This document shows positions 10,529 through 22,621 of a stretch of DNA of 64,000 nucleotides, in pieces. Each line of letters opens with the position of its first letter. Positions within the stretch are counted from its first letter, which is position 1. The position numbers were made by a program, and so were the translations under genes. Source of the DNA: Acanthosepion lycidas. Lineage: Eukaryota; Mollusca; Cephalopoda; Sepiida; Sepiidae. Below the pieces are notes generated by a model that was given only the letters and a program-made list of their open reading frames with translations, was not told the DNA's origin and searched no databases. The stretch is taken from the NCBI GenBank assembly GCA_963932145.1, contig OZ010590.1, positions 51,057,112 through 51,121,111 on the forward strand, given 5' to 3'.

Positions 10529-11144
10529 AATTTTGTTGTTCAACTAGATTCTGAAATCTTCTGGAATTTATTGCTGTGATACAGCACTGAATGTCCAATT
10601 AAGAAAAAGTCGCTCAGCACGAAAGAACAGCCTCTTTTAGTATATACGTAGATTTTCTTGAACTTCAAGTCCCATTTCTTCCAGCCTTGATAATTTTGTA
10701 ATTTTTATTTTTTTTATTTTTTTTCCGGCAGACGTATCAGTTTCGAAACATTGTAAATTCAGCTCCATTCGTTATTCTTTAGAAGTGGTTTTTAAAATAA
10801 AGCAAACATTTCGTGGAAAATTTTGACATGTGCGACAATGCCTGACGAATTCATGCCTCTGATTCCATCGGAGGTGTCTTGTCACGGAAACATCTACCTA
10901 AACTTTGACGTATTTTAATCTCGGAAAAATGCCATCATATCGGGCGACGACAAGTATATTGATAGGTAATAAATGTCGTTGGAAAATTCATTTCACACAT
11001 TGTAATCAAAATATTTGTTCCGAGAAGCATGAAAATCACCAAATTCGTCTCAGTTGTCCGTATGTGGATTATGAACACCGTCAAATATGAAGAAATGATC
11101 TATAATGATATTCCAGTTTGACGATCGAGACCAGCAGGCTTTAG

Positions 11145-11228
11145 GTCAGGGTGGCCGAGCGTTCTAAGGCGCTGCGTTTAGGTCGCAGTCGGGTCTTCCC
11201 GGCGTGGGTTCGAATCCCACTCCTGACA
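11145..11228 (+). tRNA. tRNA-Leu-TAG: tRNA-Leu (UAG), unit 7, T19
   Basis: G19 changed to T; otherwise consensus. Confidence 0.9.
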
Positions 11229-11630
11229 ATTGAACGACGTTATTTTCTTTTGCTATGATATATTTAGTCTTTCATGTAAAAAAATGAAAAAGAAAGAGCA
11301 TTAAATTAAAAATCGCGTCTGTAGGCATGTCAATATTACGATCTAGATGTTATGAAGAGCGTAAAAATACTAAAATGTTAATCATTTTGAAAACGATGCG
11401 TGCAATCGTACTGAACATAGGCTAGCTGTGTAAAATATAGTCATTCTTGAATACTAGACGAGTCCGTGGTCAATGTGCAGAAATTGAATTTGAAAATAAA
11501 TTTACTTTCTTGAAAGTTAACTTTTCCTAAAAGTTTTATTTTCGCCGTAATTATTGATGGATTGAGAATTATTTCCGAGCCGAGATATCAAATTGAATTG
11601 GGAAAATAAAAAAAACCTATAGGAAAAGCA

Positions 11631-11702
11631 TTCCCACACCGGGAATCGAACCCGGGCCGCCTGGGTGAAAGCCAGGAATCCCAACCACTAGACCATGTGG
11701 GA
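11631..11702 (-). tRNA. tRNA-Glu-TTC: tRNA-Glu (UUC), unit 8
   Basis: G21 variant. Confidence 0.95.
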
Positions 11703-12081
11703 ACCTGGGGACGATTTGTTGTTACAGGCTAAAGTCTCAAACACGCTTCACACAGTCTTAGACATATCATCCATCTCTCAGTTCCGAAACCGATAATGAA
11801 TCATTGATTTGTATTCGTTATTGTATTGGTTGCTTTCGGAAAATAACATTTTACCTCATACACACCGACCTCATATTCAACACCTGCTTCATACCGCTCA
11901 CTTTTACACTCAGACGTGACACGCTCTAGAGATTTTTGATGTAAGGCGTAAACAGTACTAGCACCCAAATTTAATCAGCTTTTGTCTGACAATCCATGAG
12001 TAAAATATTTGCATTTAAATGGATTTCCTATTCCTCATAGAACATTTACAAAAACTACAGGTAAGAACGATGAACTTGCTG

Positions 12082-12154
12082 GGCCGCGTGGCCTAATGGA
12101 AAAGGCGTCTGACTTCGAATCAGAAGATTGCGAGTTTGAGTCTCATCGTGGTCG
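12082..12154 (+). tRNA. tRNA-Arg-TCG: tRNA-Arg (UCG), unit 8, T-loop change
   Basis: C56 changed to T in the T loop (TTTGAGT) plus A64. C56 is near-invariant: it pairs with G19 and lies in the B box, so transcription and folding are probably weakened. Confidence 0.85.
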
Positions 12155-12770
12155 AATTTTGTTGTTCAACTAGATTCTGAAATCTTCTGGAATTTATTGC
12201 TGTGATACAGCACTGAATGTCCAATTAAGAAAAAGTCGCTCAGCACGAAAGAACAGCCTCTTTTAGTATATACGTAGATTTTCTTGAACTTCAAGTCCCA
12301 TTTCTTCCAGCCTTGATAATTTTGTAATTTTTATTTTTTTTATTTTTTTTCCGGCAGACGTATCAGTTTCGAAACATTGTAAATTCAGCTCCATTCGTTA
12401 TTCTTTAGAAGTGGTTTTTAAAATAAAGCAAACATTTCGTGGAAAATTTTGACATGTGCGACAATGCCTGACGAATTCATGCCTCTGATTCCATCGGAGG
12501 TGTCTTGTCACGGAAACATCTACCTAAACTTTGACGTATTTTAATCTCGGAAAAATGCCATCATATCGGGCGACGACAAGTATATTGATAGGTAATAAAT
12601 GTCGTTGGAAAATTCATTTCACACATTGTAATCAAAATATTTGTTCCGAGAAGCATGAAAATCACCAAATTCGTCTCAGTTGTCCGTATGTGGATTATGA
12701 ACACCGTCAAATATGAAGAAATGATCTATAATGATATTCCAGTTTGACGATCGAGACCAGCAGGCTTTAG

Positions 12771-12854
12771 GTCAGGGTGGCCGAGCGTTCTAAGGCGCTG
12801 CGTTTAGGTCGCAGTCGGGTCTTCCCGGCGTGGGTTCGAATCCCACTCCTGACA
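12771..12854 (+). tRNA. tRNA-Leu-TAG: tRNA-Leu (UAG), unit 8, T19
   Basis: G19 changed to T; otherwise consensus. Confidence 0.9.
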
Positions 12855-13256
12855 ATTGAACGACGTTATTTTCTTTTGCTATGATATATTTAGTCTTTCA
12901 TGTAAAAAAATGAAAAAGAAAGAGCATTAAATTAAAAATCGCGTCTGTAGGCATGTCAATATTACGATCTAGATGTTATGAAGAGCGTAAAAATACTAAA
13001 ATGTTAATCATTTTGAAAACGATGCGTGCAATCGTACTGAACATAGGCTAGCTGTGTAAAATATAGTCATTCTTGAATACTAGACGAGTCCGTGGTCAAT
13101 GTGCAGAAATTGAATTTGAAAATAAATTTACTTTCTTGAAAGTTAACTTTTCCTAAAAGTTTTATTTTCGCCGTAATTATTGATGGATTGAGAATTATTT
13201 CCGAGCCGAGATATCAAATTGAATTGGGAAAATAAAAAAAACCTATAGGAAAAGCA

Positions 13257-13328
13257 TTCCCACACCGGGAATCGAACCCGGGCCGCCCGGGTGAAAACCA
13301 GGAATCCCAACCACTAGACCATGTGGGA
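13257..13328 (-). tRNA. tRNA-Glu-TTC: tRNA-Glu (UUC), unit 9
   Basis: G21, T32 (anticodon loop TTTTCAC) and G41 (T29-A41 becomes U-G). All changes are compatible with folding. Confidence 0.94.
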
Positions 13329-13708
13329 ACCTGGGGACGATTTGTTGTTACAGGCTAAAGTCTCAAACACGCTTCACACAGTCTTAGACATATCATCCAT
13401 CTCTCAGTTCCGAAACCGATAATGAATCATTGATTTGTATTCGTTATTGTATTGGTTGCTTTCGGAAAATAACATTTTACCTCATACACACCGACCTCAT
13501 ATTCAACACCTGCTTCATACCGCTCACTTTTACACTCAGACGTGACACGCTCTAGAGATTTTTGATGTAAGGCGTAAACAGTACTAGCACCCAAATTTAA
13601 TCAGCTTTTGTCTGACAATCCATGAGTAAAATATTTGCATTTAAAATGGATTTCCTATTCCTCATAGAACATTTACAAAAACTACAGGTAAGAACGATGA
13701 ACTTGCTG

Positions 13709-13781
13709 GGCCGCGTGGCCTAATGGAAAAGGCGTCTGACTTCGAATCAGAAGATTGCGAGTTCGAGTCTCATCGTGGTCG
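13709..13781 (+). tRNA. tRNA-Arg-TCG: tRNA-Arg (UCG), unit 9
   Basis: A64 variant. Confidence 0.93.
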
Positions 13782-14395
13782 AATTTTGTTGTTCAACTAG
13801 ATTCTGAAATCTTCTGGAATTTATTGCTGTGATACAGCACTGAATGTCCAATTAAGAAAAAGTCGCTCAGCACGAAAGAACAGCCTCTTTTAGTATATAC
13901 GTAGATTTTCTTAAACTTCAAGTCCCATTTCTTCCAGCCTTGATAATTTTGTAATTTTTATTTTTTTTATTTTTTTTCCGGCAGATGTATCAGATTCGAA
14001 ACATTGTAAATTCAGTTCCATTCGTTATTTCTTAAGTGGTTTTTAAAATAAAGCAAACATTTCGTGGAAAATTTTGACATGTGCGACAATGCCTGACGAA
14101 TTCATGCCTCTGATTCCATCGGAGGTGTCTTGTCACGGAAACATCTACCAAAACTTTGACGTATTTTAATCTCGGAAAAATGCCATCATATCGGGCGACG
14201 ACAAGTATATTGATAGGTAATAAATGTCGTTGGAAAATTAATTTCACACATTGTAATCAAAATAGTTGTTCCGAGAAGCATGAAAATCACCAAATTCGTC
14301 TCAGTTGTCCGTATGTGGATTATGAACACCGTCAAATATGAAGAAATGATCTATAATGATATTCCAGTTTGACGATCGAGACCAGCATGCTTTAG

Positions 14396-14479
14396 GTCAG
14401 GGTGGCCGAGCGGTCTAAGGCGCTGCGTTTAGGTCGCAGTCGGGTCTTCCCGCCGTGGGTTCGAATCCCACTCCTGACA
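14396..14479 (+). tRNA. tRNA-Leu-TAG: tRNA-Leu (UAG), unit 9
   Basis: G10 and G19 restored. A single G-to-C change after the variable-arm hairpin (CCCGCC) leaves the hairpin intact. Confidence 0.95.
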
Positions 14480-14883
14480 ATTGAACGACGTTATTTTCTT
14501 TTGCTATGATATATTTAGTCTTTCATGTAAAAAAATGAAGAAGAAAGAGCATTAAATTAAAAATCGCGTCGGTTGGCATGTCAATATTACGATCTAGAAG
14601 TTATGAAGAGCGTAAAAATACTAAAATGTTAATTATTTTGAAAACGATGCGTGCAATCGTACTGAACATAGGCTAGCTGTGTAAAATATAGTCATTCTTG
14701 AATACTAGACGAGTCCGTGGTCAATGTGCAGAAATTGAATTTGAAAATAAATTTACTTTCTTGAAAGTTAACTTTTCCTAAAAGTTTTATTTTCGCCGTA
14801 ATTATTGATGGATTGAGAATTATTTCCGAGCCGAGATATCAAATTGAATTGGGAAAGTAAAAAAAATACCTATATGAAAAGCA

Positions 14884-14955
14884 TTCCCACACCGGGAATC
14901 GAACACGGGCCGCCTGGGTGAAAGCCAGGAATCGTAACCACTACACTATTCGGGA
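14884..14955 (-). tRNA. tRNA-Glu-TTC: tRNA-Glu (UUC), unit 10, altered 5' half
   Basis: The 5' strand reads TCCCGAATAGTGTAGTGG where the consensus is TCCCACATGGTCTAGTGG. This gives G5-U68, an A6-G67 mismatch and a G12-G23 clash. C22 and T52 (T52-C62 mismatch) add to the damage. The anticodon arm is intact. Probably non-functional. Confidence 0.78.
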
Positions 14956-15335
14956 ACCTGGGGACGATTTGTTGTTACAGGCTAAAGTGTCAAACACGCT
15001 TCACACAGTCTTAGAGATATCATCCATCTCTCAGTTCCGAAACCGATAATGAATCATTGATTTGTATTCGTTATTGTATTGGTTGCTTTCGGAAAATAAC
15101 ATTTTACCTCATACACACCGACCTCATATTCAACACCTGCTTCATACCGGTCACTTTTACACTCAGACGTGACACGCTCTAGAGATTTTTGATGTAAGGC
15201 GTAAACAGTACTAGCACCCAAATTTAATCAGCTTTTGTCTGACAATCCATGAGTAAAATATTTGCATTTAAAATGGATTTCCTATTCCTCATAGAACATT
15301 TACAAAAACTACAGGTAAGAACGGTGAACTTGCTG

Positions 15336-15408
15336 GGCCGCGTGGCCTAATGGAAAAGGCGTCTGATTTCGAATCAGAAGATTGCGAGTTCGGGTCTCGT
15401 CGTGGTCG
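15336..15408 (+). tRNA. tRNA-Arg-TCG: tRNA-Arg (UCG), unit 10, G58
   Basis: T32 in the anticodon loop and G58 in the T loop (TTCGGGT). A58 is almost invariant, pairs with T54 and lies in the B box. Confidence 0.87.
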
Positions 15409-15783
15409 AATTTTGTTGTTCAACTAGATTCTGAAATCTTCTGGAATTTATTGATGTGATACAGCACTGAATGTCCAATTAAGAAAAAGTCGCTCAGGAC
15501 TAAAGAACAGCCTCTTTTAGTATATACGTAGATTTTCTTGAACTTCAAGTCCCATTTCTTCCAGCCTTGATAATTTTGTAATTTTTATTTTTTTTATTTT
15601 TTTTCCGGCAGACGTATCAGATTCGAAACATTGTAAATTCAGCTCCATTCGTTATTCTCTAGAAGTGGTTTTTAAAATAAAGCAAACCTTTCGTGGAAAA
15701 TTTTGACATGTGCGACAATGCCTGACGAATTCATGCCTCTGATTCCATCGGAGGTGTCTTGTCACGGAAACATCTACCAAAAC

Positions 15784-15806
15784 ATAGATTAAAAGTGCAA
15801 AGAAAC
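15784..15806. other. 23-bp insert in unit 10 spacer
   Basis: Begins ATAGATTAAAAGTGC and ends AAAC. AAAC also precedes it, so the short allele is what deletion between two AAAC copies would leave. Lies between Arg and Leu. Confidence 0.85.
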
Positions 15807-16047
15807 TTTGACGTATTTTAATCTCGGAAAAATGCCATCATATCGGGCGACGACAAGTATATTGATAGGTAATAAATGTCGTTGGAACATTAATTTCACA
15901 CATTGTAATCAAAATAGTTGTTCCGAGAAGCATTAAAATCACCAAATTCGTCTCAGTTGTCCGTATGTGGATTATGAACACCGTCAAATATGAAGAAATG
16001 ATCTATAATGATATTCCAGTTTGACGATCGAGACCAGCAGGCTTTAG

Positions 16048-16131
16048 GTCAGGGTGGCCGAGCGGTCTAAGGCGCTGCGTTTAGGTCGCAGTCGGGTCTT
16101 CCCGGCGTGGGTTCGAATTCCACTCCTGACA
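16048..16131 (+). tRNA. tRNA-Leu-TAG: tRNA-Leu (UAG), unit 10
   Basis: C61 changed to T, making G53-U61 in the T stem; the D arm is consensus. Confidence 0.92.
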
Positions 16132-16533
16132 ATTGAACGACGTTATTTTCTTTTGCTATGATATATTTAGTCTTTCATGTAAAAAAATGAAAAAGAAAGA
16201 GCATGAAATTAAAAATCGCGTCTGTTGGCATGTCAATATTACGATCTAGAAGTTATGAAGAGCGTAAAAATACTAAAATGTTAATCATTTTGAAAACGAT
16301 GCGTGCAATCGTACTGAACATAGGCTAGCTGTGTAAAATATAGTCATTCTTGAATACTAGACGAGTCCGTGGTCAATGTGCAGAAATTGAATTTGAAAAT
16401 AAATTTACTTTCTTGAAAGTTAACTTTTCCTAAAAGTTTTATTTTCGCCGTAATTATTGATGGATTGAGAATTATTTCCGAGCCGAGATATCAAATTGAA
16501 TTGGGAAAATAAAAAAAACCTATAGGAAAAGCA

Positions 16534-16605
16534 TTCCCACACCGGGAATCGAACCCGGGCCGCCTGGGTGAAAGCCAGGAATCCTAACCACTACATTATT
16601 CGGGA
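16534..16605 (-). tRNA. tRNA-Glu-TTC: tRNA-Glu (UUC), unit 11, altered 5' half
   Basis: 5' strand TCCCGAATAATGTAGTGG: the same class as unit 10 but with A10 as well. G22 and the T arm are consensus. The acceptor has G5-U68 and an A6-G67 mismatch. Confidence 0.82.
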
Positions 16606-16985
16606 ACCTGGGGACGATTTGTTGTTACAGGCTAAAGTGTCAAACACGCTTCACACAGTCTTAGAGATATCATCCATCTCTCAGTTCCGAAACCGATAAT
16701 GAATCATTGATTTGTATTCGTTATTGTATTGGTTGCTTTCGGAAAATAACATTTTACCTCATACACACCGACCTCATATTCAACACCTGCTTCATACCGC
16801 TCACTTTTACAGTCAGACGTGACACGCTCTAGAGATTTTTGATGTAAGGCGTAAAAAGTACTAGCACCCAAATTTAATCAGGTTTTGTCTGACAATCCAT
16901 GAGTAAAATATGTGCATTTAAAATGGATTTCCTATTCCTCATAGAACATTTACAAAAACTACAGGTAAGAACGATGAACTTGCTG

Positions 16986-17058
16986 GGCCGCGTGGCCTAA
17001 TGGAAAAGGCGTCTGACTTCGAATCAGAAGATTGCGATTTCGAGTCTCGTCGTGGTCG
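16986..17058 (+). tRNA. tRNA-Arg-TCG: tRNA-Arg (UCG), unit 11, T53
   Basis: G53 changed to T, which breaks the conserved 53-61 pair and the B box. Confidence 0.88.
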
Positions 17059-17674
17059 AATTTTGTTGTTCAACTAGATTCTGAAATCTTCTGGAATTTA
17101 TTGCTGTGATACAGCACTGAATGTCCAATTAAGAAAAAGTCGCCCAGGACTAAAGAACAGCTTCTTTTAGTATATACGTAGATTTTCTTGAACTTCAAGT
17201 CCCATTTCTTCCAGCCTTGATAATTTTGTAATTTTTATTTTTTTTATTTTTTTTCCGGGAGACGTATCAGATTCGAAACATTGTAAATTCAGCTCCATTC
17301 GTTATTCTCTAGAAGTGGTTTTTAAAATAAAGCAAACATTTCGTGGAAAATTTTGACATGTGCGACAATGCCTGACGAATTCATGCCTCTGATTCCATCG
17401 GAGGTGTCTTGTCACGGAAACATCTACCAAAACTTTGACGTATTTTAATCTCGGAAAAATGCCATCATATCGGGCGACGACAAGTATATTGATAGGTAAT
17501 AAATGTCGTTGGAAAATTCATTTCACACATTGTAATCAAAATAGTTGTTCCGAGAAGCATGAAAATCACCAAATTCGTCTCAGTTGTCCGTATGTGGATT
17601 ATGAACACCGTCAAATATGAAGAAATGATCTATAATGATATTCCAGTTTGACGATCGATACCAGCAGGCTTTAG

Positions 17675-17758
17675 GTCAGGGTGGCCGAGCGGTCTAAGGC
17701 GCTGCGTTTAGGTCGCAGTCGAGTCTTCCCGGCGTGGGTTCGAATCCCACTCCTGACA
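17675..17758 (+). tRNA. tRNA-Leu-TAG: tRNA-Leu (UAG), unit 11
   Basis: One G-to-A change in the variable-arm stem (CGAG opposite CCCG) gives one mismatch; the rest is consensus. Confidence 0.93.
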
Positions 17759-18160
17759 ATTGAACGACGTTATTTTCTTTTGCTATGATATATTTAGTCT
17801 TTCATGTAAAAAAATGAAAAAGAAAGAGCATTAAATTAAAAATCGCGTCTGTTGGCATGTCAATATTACGATCTAGAAGTTATGAAGAGCGTAAAAATAC
17901 TAAAATGTTAATCATTTTGAAAACGATGCGTGCAATCGTACTGAACATAGGCTAGCTGTGTAAAATATAGTCATTCTTGAATACTAGACGAGTCCGTGGT
18001 CAATGTGCAGAAATTGAATTTGAAAATAAATTTACTTTCTTGAAAGTTAACTTTTCCTAAAAGTTTTATTTTCACCGTAATTATTGATGGATTGTGAATT
18101 ATTTCCGAGCCGAGATATCAAATTGAATTGGGAAAATAAAAAAAACCTATAGGAAAAGCA

Positions 18161-18232
18161 TTCCCACACTGGGAATCGAACCCGGGCCGCCTGGGTGAAA
18201 GCCAGGAATCCTAACCACTAGACCATGTGGGA
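18161..18232 (-). tRNA. tRNA-Glu-TTC: tRNA-Glu (UUC), unit 12
   Basis: The 5' half is consensus again. G64 is changed to A, giving a C50-A64 mismatch in the T stem. Confidence 0.92.
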
Positions 18233-18612
18233 ACCTGGGGACGATATGTTGTTACAGGCTAAAGTGTCAAACACGCTTCACAGAGTCTTACAGATATCAT
18301 CCATCTCTCAGTTCCGAAACCGATAATGAATCATTGATTTCTATTCGTTATTGTATTGGTTGCTTTCGGAAAATAACATTTTACCTCATACACACCGACC
18401 TCATATTCAACACCTGCTTCATACCGCTCACTTTTACACTCAGACGTGACACGCTCTAGAGATTTTTGATGTAAGGCGTAAACAGTACTAGCACCCAAAT
18501 TTAATCAGCTTTTGTCTGACAATCCATGAGTAAAATATTTGCATTTAAAATGGATTTCCTATTCCTCATAGAACATTTACAAAAACTACAGGTAAGAACG
18601 ATGAACTTGCTG

Positions 18613-18685
18613 GGCCGCGTGGCCTAATGGAAAAGGCGTCTGATTTCGAATCAGAAGATTGCGAGTTCGAGTCTCGTCGTGGTCG
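18613..18685 (+). tRNA. tRNA-Arg-TCG: tRNA-Arg (UCG), unit 12
   Basis: T32 in the anticodon loop is the only change; the T stem is fully paired. Confidence 0.95.
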
Positions 18686-19060
18686 AATTTTGTTGTTCAA
18701 CTAGATTCTGAAATCTTCTGGAATTTATTGCTGTGATACAGCACTGAATGTCCAATTAAGAAAAAGTCGCTCAGCACGAAAGAACAGCCTCTTTTAGTAT
18801 ATACGTAGATTTTCTTGAACTTCAAGTCCCATTTCTTCCAGCCTTGATAATTTTGTAATTTTTATTTTTTTTATTTTTTTTCCGGCAGACGTATCAGATT
18901 CGAAACATTGTAAATTCAGCTCCATTCGTTATTCTCTAGAAGTGGTTTTTAAAATAAAGCAAACATTTCGTGGAAAATTTTGACATGTGCGACAATGCCT
19001 GACGAGTTCATGCCTCTGATTCCATCGGAGGTGTCTTGTCACGGAAACATCTACCAAAAC

Positions 19061-19083
19061 ATAGATTAAAAGTGCAAAGAAAC
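19061..19083. other. 23-bp insert in unit 12 spacer
   Basis: Same insert and flanking AAAC as in unit 10, sequence identical to that copy. Confidence 0.85.
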
Positions 19084-19324
19084 TTTGACGTATTTTAATC
19101 TCGTAAAAATGCCATCATATCGGGCGACGACAAGTATATTGATAGGTAATAAATGTCGTTGGAAAATTAATTTCACACATTGTAATCAAAATAGTTGTTC
19201 CGAGAAGCATGAAAATCACCAAATTCGTCTCAGTTGTCCGTATGTGGATTATGAACACCGTCAAATATGAAGAAATGATCTATAATGATATTCCAGTTTG
19301 ACGATCGAGACCAGCAGGCTTTAG

Positions 19325-19408
19325 GTCAGGGTGGCCGAGCGGTCTAAGGCGCTGCGTTTAGGTCGCAGTCGGGTCTTCCCGGCGTGGCTTCGAATCCCAC
19401 TCCTGACA
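19325..19408 (+). tRNA. tRNA-Leu-TAG: tRNA-Leu (UAG), unit 12, C53
   Basis: G53 changed to C (GTGGC-TTCGAAT), leaving a C53-C61 clash next to the T loop and a damaged B box. Confidence 0.87.
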
Positions 19409-19812
19409 ATAGAACGACGTTATTTTCTTTTGCTATGATATATTTAGTCTTTCATGTAAAAAAATGAAAAAGAAAGAGCATTAAATTAAAAATCGCGTCT
19501 GTTGGCATGTCAATATTACGATCTAGAAGTTATGAAGAGCGTAAAAATACTAAAATGTTAATCATTTTGAAAACGATGCGTGCAATCGTACTGAACATAG
19601 GCTAGCTGTGTAAAATATAGTCATTCTTGAATACTAGACGAGTCCGTGGTCAATGTGCAGAAATTGAATTTGAAAATAAATTTACTTTCTTGAAAGTTAA
19701 CTTTTCCTAAAAGTTTTATTTTCGCCGTAATTATTGATGGATTGAGAATTATTTCCGAGCCGAGATATCAAATTGAATTGGGAAAGTAAAAAAAATACCT
19801 ATATGAAAAGCA

Positions 19813-19884
19813 TTCCCACACCGGGAATCGAACACGGGCCGCCTGGGTGAAAGCCAGGAATCGTAACCACTACACTATTCGGGA
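19813..19884 (-). tRNA. tRNA-Glu-TTC: tRNA-Glu (UUC), unit 13, altered 5' half
   Basis: Carries the full unit 10 lesion set (changed 5' strand, C22, T52), together with the same two-base-longer 3' flank. Confidence 0.78.
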
Positions 19885-20264
19885 ACCTGGGGACGATTTG
19901 TTGTTACAGGCTAAAGTGTCAAACACGCTTCACACAGTCTTAGAGATATCATCCATCTCTCAGTTCCGAAACCGATAATGAATCATTGATTTGTATTCGT
20001 TATTGTATTGGTTGCTTTCGGAAAATAACATTTTACCTCATACACACCGACCTCATATTCAACACCTGCTTCATACCGCTCACTTTTACACTCAGACGTG
20101 ACACGCTCTAGAGATTTTTGATGTAAGGCGTAAACAGTACTAGCACCAAAATTTAATCAGCTTTTGTCTGACAATCCATGAGTAAAATATTTGCATTTAA
20201 AATGGATTTCCTATTCCTCATAGAACATTTACAAAAACTACAGGTAAGAAAGATGCACTTGCTG

Positions 20265-20337
20265 GGCCGCGTGGCCTAATGGAAAAGGCGTCTGACTTCG
20301 AATCAGAAGATTGCGAGTTCGAGTCTCGTCGTGGTAG
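20265..20337 (+). tRNA. tRNA-Arg-TCG: tRNA-Arg (UCG), unit 13, A72
   Basis: C72 changed to A, which opens the terminal G1-C72 pair. The 5' flank also has private changes (AGATGCACTT). Confidence 0.88.
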
Positions 20338-20707
20338 AATTTTGTTGTTCAACTAGATTCTGAAATCTTCTGGAATTTATTGCTGTGATACAGCACTGAA
20401 TGTCCAATTAAGAAAAAGTCGCTCAGCACGAAAGAACAGCCTCTTTTAGTATATACGTAGATTTTCTTGAACTTCAAGTCCCATTTCTTCCAGCCTTGAT
20501 AATTTTGTAATTTTTATTTTTTTTATTTTTTTTCCGGGAGACTGATTCGAAACATTGTAAATTCAGCTCCATTCGTTATTCTCTAGAAGTGGTTTTTAAA
20601 ATAAAGCAAACATTTCGTGGAAAATTTTGACATGTGCGACAATGCCTGACGAATTCATGCCTCTGATTCCATCGGAGGTGTCTTGTCACGGAAACATCTA
20701 CCAAAAC

Positions 20708-20730
20708 ATAGATTAAAAGGGCAAAGAAAC
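20708..20730. other. 23-bp insert in unit 13 spacer
   Basis: Same insert as in unit 10 with one T-to-G change (AAAAGGGC). Confidence 0.85.
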
Positions 20731-20971
20731 TTTGACGTATTTTAATCTCGGAAAAATGCCATCATATCGGGCGACGACAAGTATATTGATAGGTAATAAA
20801 TGTCGTTGGAAAATTAATTTCACACATTGTAATCAAAATAGTTGTTCCGAGAAGCATGAAAATCACCAAATTCGTCTCAGTTGTCCGTATGTGGATTATG
20901 AACACCGTCAAATATGAAGAAATGATCTATAATGATATTCCAGTTTGACGATCGAGACCAGCAGGCTTTAG

Positions 20972-21055
20972 GTCAGGGTGGCCGAGCGGTCTAAGGCGCT
21001 GCGTTTAGGTCGCAGTCGGGTCTTCCCGGCGTGGGTTCGAATCCCACTCCTGACA
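20972..21055 (+). tRNA. tRNA-Leu-TAG: tRNA-Leu (UAG), unit 13
   Basis: Consensus copy. Confidence 0.97.
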
Positions 21056-21457
21056 ATTGAACGACGTTATTTTCTTTTGCTATGATATATTTAGTCTTTC
21101 ATGTAAAAAAATGAAAAAGAAAGAGCATTAAATTAAAAATCGCGTCTGTTGGCATGTCAATATTACGATCTATAAGTTATGAACAGCGTAAAAATACTAA
21201 AATGTTAATCATTTTGAAAACGATGCGTGCAATCGTACTGAACATAGGCTAGCTGTGTAAAATATAGTCATTCTTGAATACTAGACGAGTCCGTGGTCAA
21301 TGTGCAGAAATTGAATTTGAAAATAAATTTACTTTCTTGAAAGTTAACTTTTCCTAAAAGTTTTATTTTCGCCGTAATTATTGATGGATTGAGAATTATT
21401 TCCGAGCCGAGATATCAAATTGAATTGGGAAAATAAAAAAAACCTATAGGAAAAGCA

Positions 21458-21529
21458 TTCCCACACCGGGAATCGAACCCGGGCCGCCTGGGTGAAAGCC
21501 AGGAATCCTAACCACTAGACCATGTGGGA
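21458..21529 (-). tRNA. tRNA-Glu-TTC: tRNA-Glu (UUC), unit 14
   Basis: Consensus copy. Confidence 0.97.
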
Positions 21530-21909
21530 ACCTGGGGACGATTTGTTGTTACAGGCTAAACTCTCAAACACGCTTCACACAGTCTTAGAGATATCATCCA
21601 TCTCTCAGTTCCGAAACCGATAATGAATCATTGATTTGTATTCGTTATTGTATTGGTTGCTTTCGGAAAATAACATTTTACCTCATACACACCGACCTCA
21701 TATTCAACACCTGCTTCATACCGCTCACTCTTACACTCAGACGTGACACGCTCTAGAGATTTTTGATGTAAGGCGTAAACAGTACTAACACCCAAATTTA
21801 ATCAGCTTTTGTCTGACAATCCATGAGTAAAATATTTGCATTTAAAATGGATTTCCTATTCCTCATAGAACATTTACAAAAACTACAGGTAAGAACGATG
21901 AACTTGCTG

Positions 21910-21982
21910 GGCCGCGTGGCCTAATGGAAAAGGCGTCTGACTTCGAATAAGATGATTGCGAGTTCGAGTCTCGTCGTGGTCG
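21910..21982 (+). tRNA. tRNA-Arg-TCG: tRNA-Arg (UCG), unit 14, anticodon-stem change
   Basis: A40 replaces C40, giving a G30-A40 mismatch in the anticodon stem; T44 replaces A44. The T arm is consensus. Confidence 0.88.
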
Positions 21983-22357
21983 AATTTTGTTGTTCAACTA
22001 GATTCTGAAATCTTCTGGAATTTATTGCTGTGATACAGCACTGAATGTCCAATTAAGAAAAAGTCGCTCAGCACGAAAGAACAGCCTCTTTTAGTATATA
22101 CGTAGATTTTCTTGAACTTCAAGTCCCATTTCTTCCAGCCTTGATAATTAAGTAATTTTTATTTTTTTTATTTTTTTTCCGGGAGACGTATCAGATTCGA
22201 AACATTGTAAATTCAGCTCCATTCGTTATTCTCTAGAAGTGGTTTTTAAAATAAATCAAACATTTCGTGGAAAATTTTGACATGTGCGACAATGCCTGAC
22301 GAATTCATGCCTCTGATTCCATCGGAGGTGTCTTGTCACGGAAACATCTACCAAAAC

Positions 22358-22380
22358 ATAGATTAAAAGTGCAAAGAAAC
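22358..22380. other. 23-bp insert in unit 14 spacer
   Basis: Identical to the unit 10 insert. Confidence 0.85.
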
Positions 22381-22621
22381 TTTGACGTATTTTAATCTCG
22401 GAAAAATGCCATCATATCGGGCGACGACAAGTATATTGATAGGTAATAAATGTCGTTGGAAAATTAATTTCACACATTGTAATCAAAATAGTTGTTCCGA
22501 GAAGCATGAAAATCACCAAATTCGTCTCAGTTGTCCGTATGTGGATTATGAACACCGTCAAATATGAAGAAATGATCTATAATGATATTCCAGTTTGACG
22601 ATCGAGACCAGCAGGCTTTAG

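Larger units (their letters stand above)
1..13015. repeat. Block of units 1-8, period 1,627 bp
   Basis: Units start at 1, 1628, 3255, 4882, 6509, 8136, 9763 and 11390; only unit 8 is 1 bp short. Seven of eight Leu genes carry T19, four of them also T10. Seven of eight Arg genes carry a T-arm change. Units 4 and 6 resemble each other, as do 5 and 7 (for example a G-to-T change in AAAATATTTGTTCC), so part of the block looks like a repeated two-unit module. Confidence 0.85.

Noticed and set aside
14032..14247. 71-78-codon minus-strand frames in the same region
   Set aside because: They start with GTG, lie antisense to the frame above, and exist only in units with AATTAATTTC. No family resemblance, and a eukaryotic gene would be expected to use ATG.
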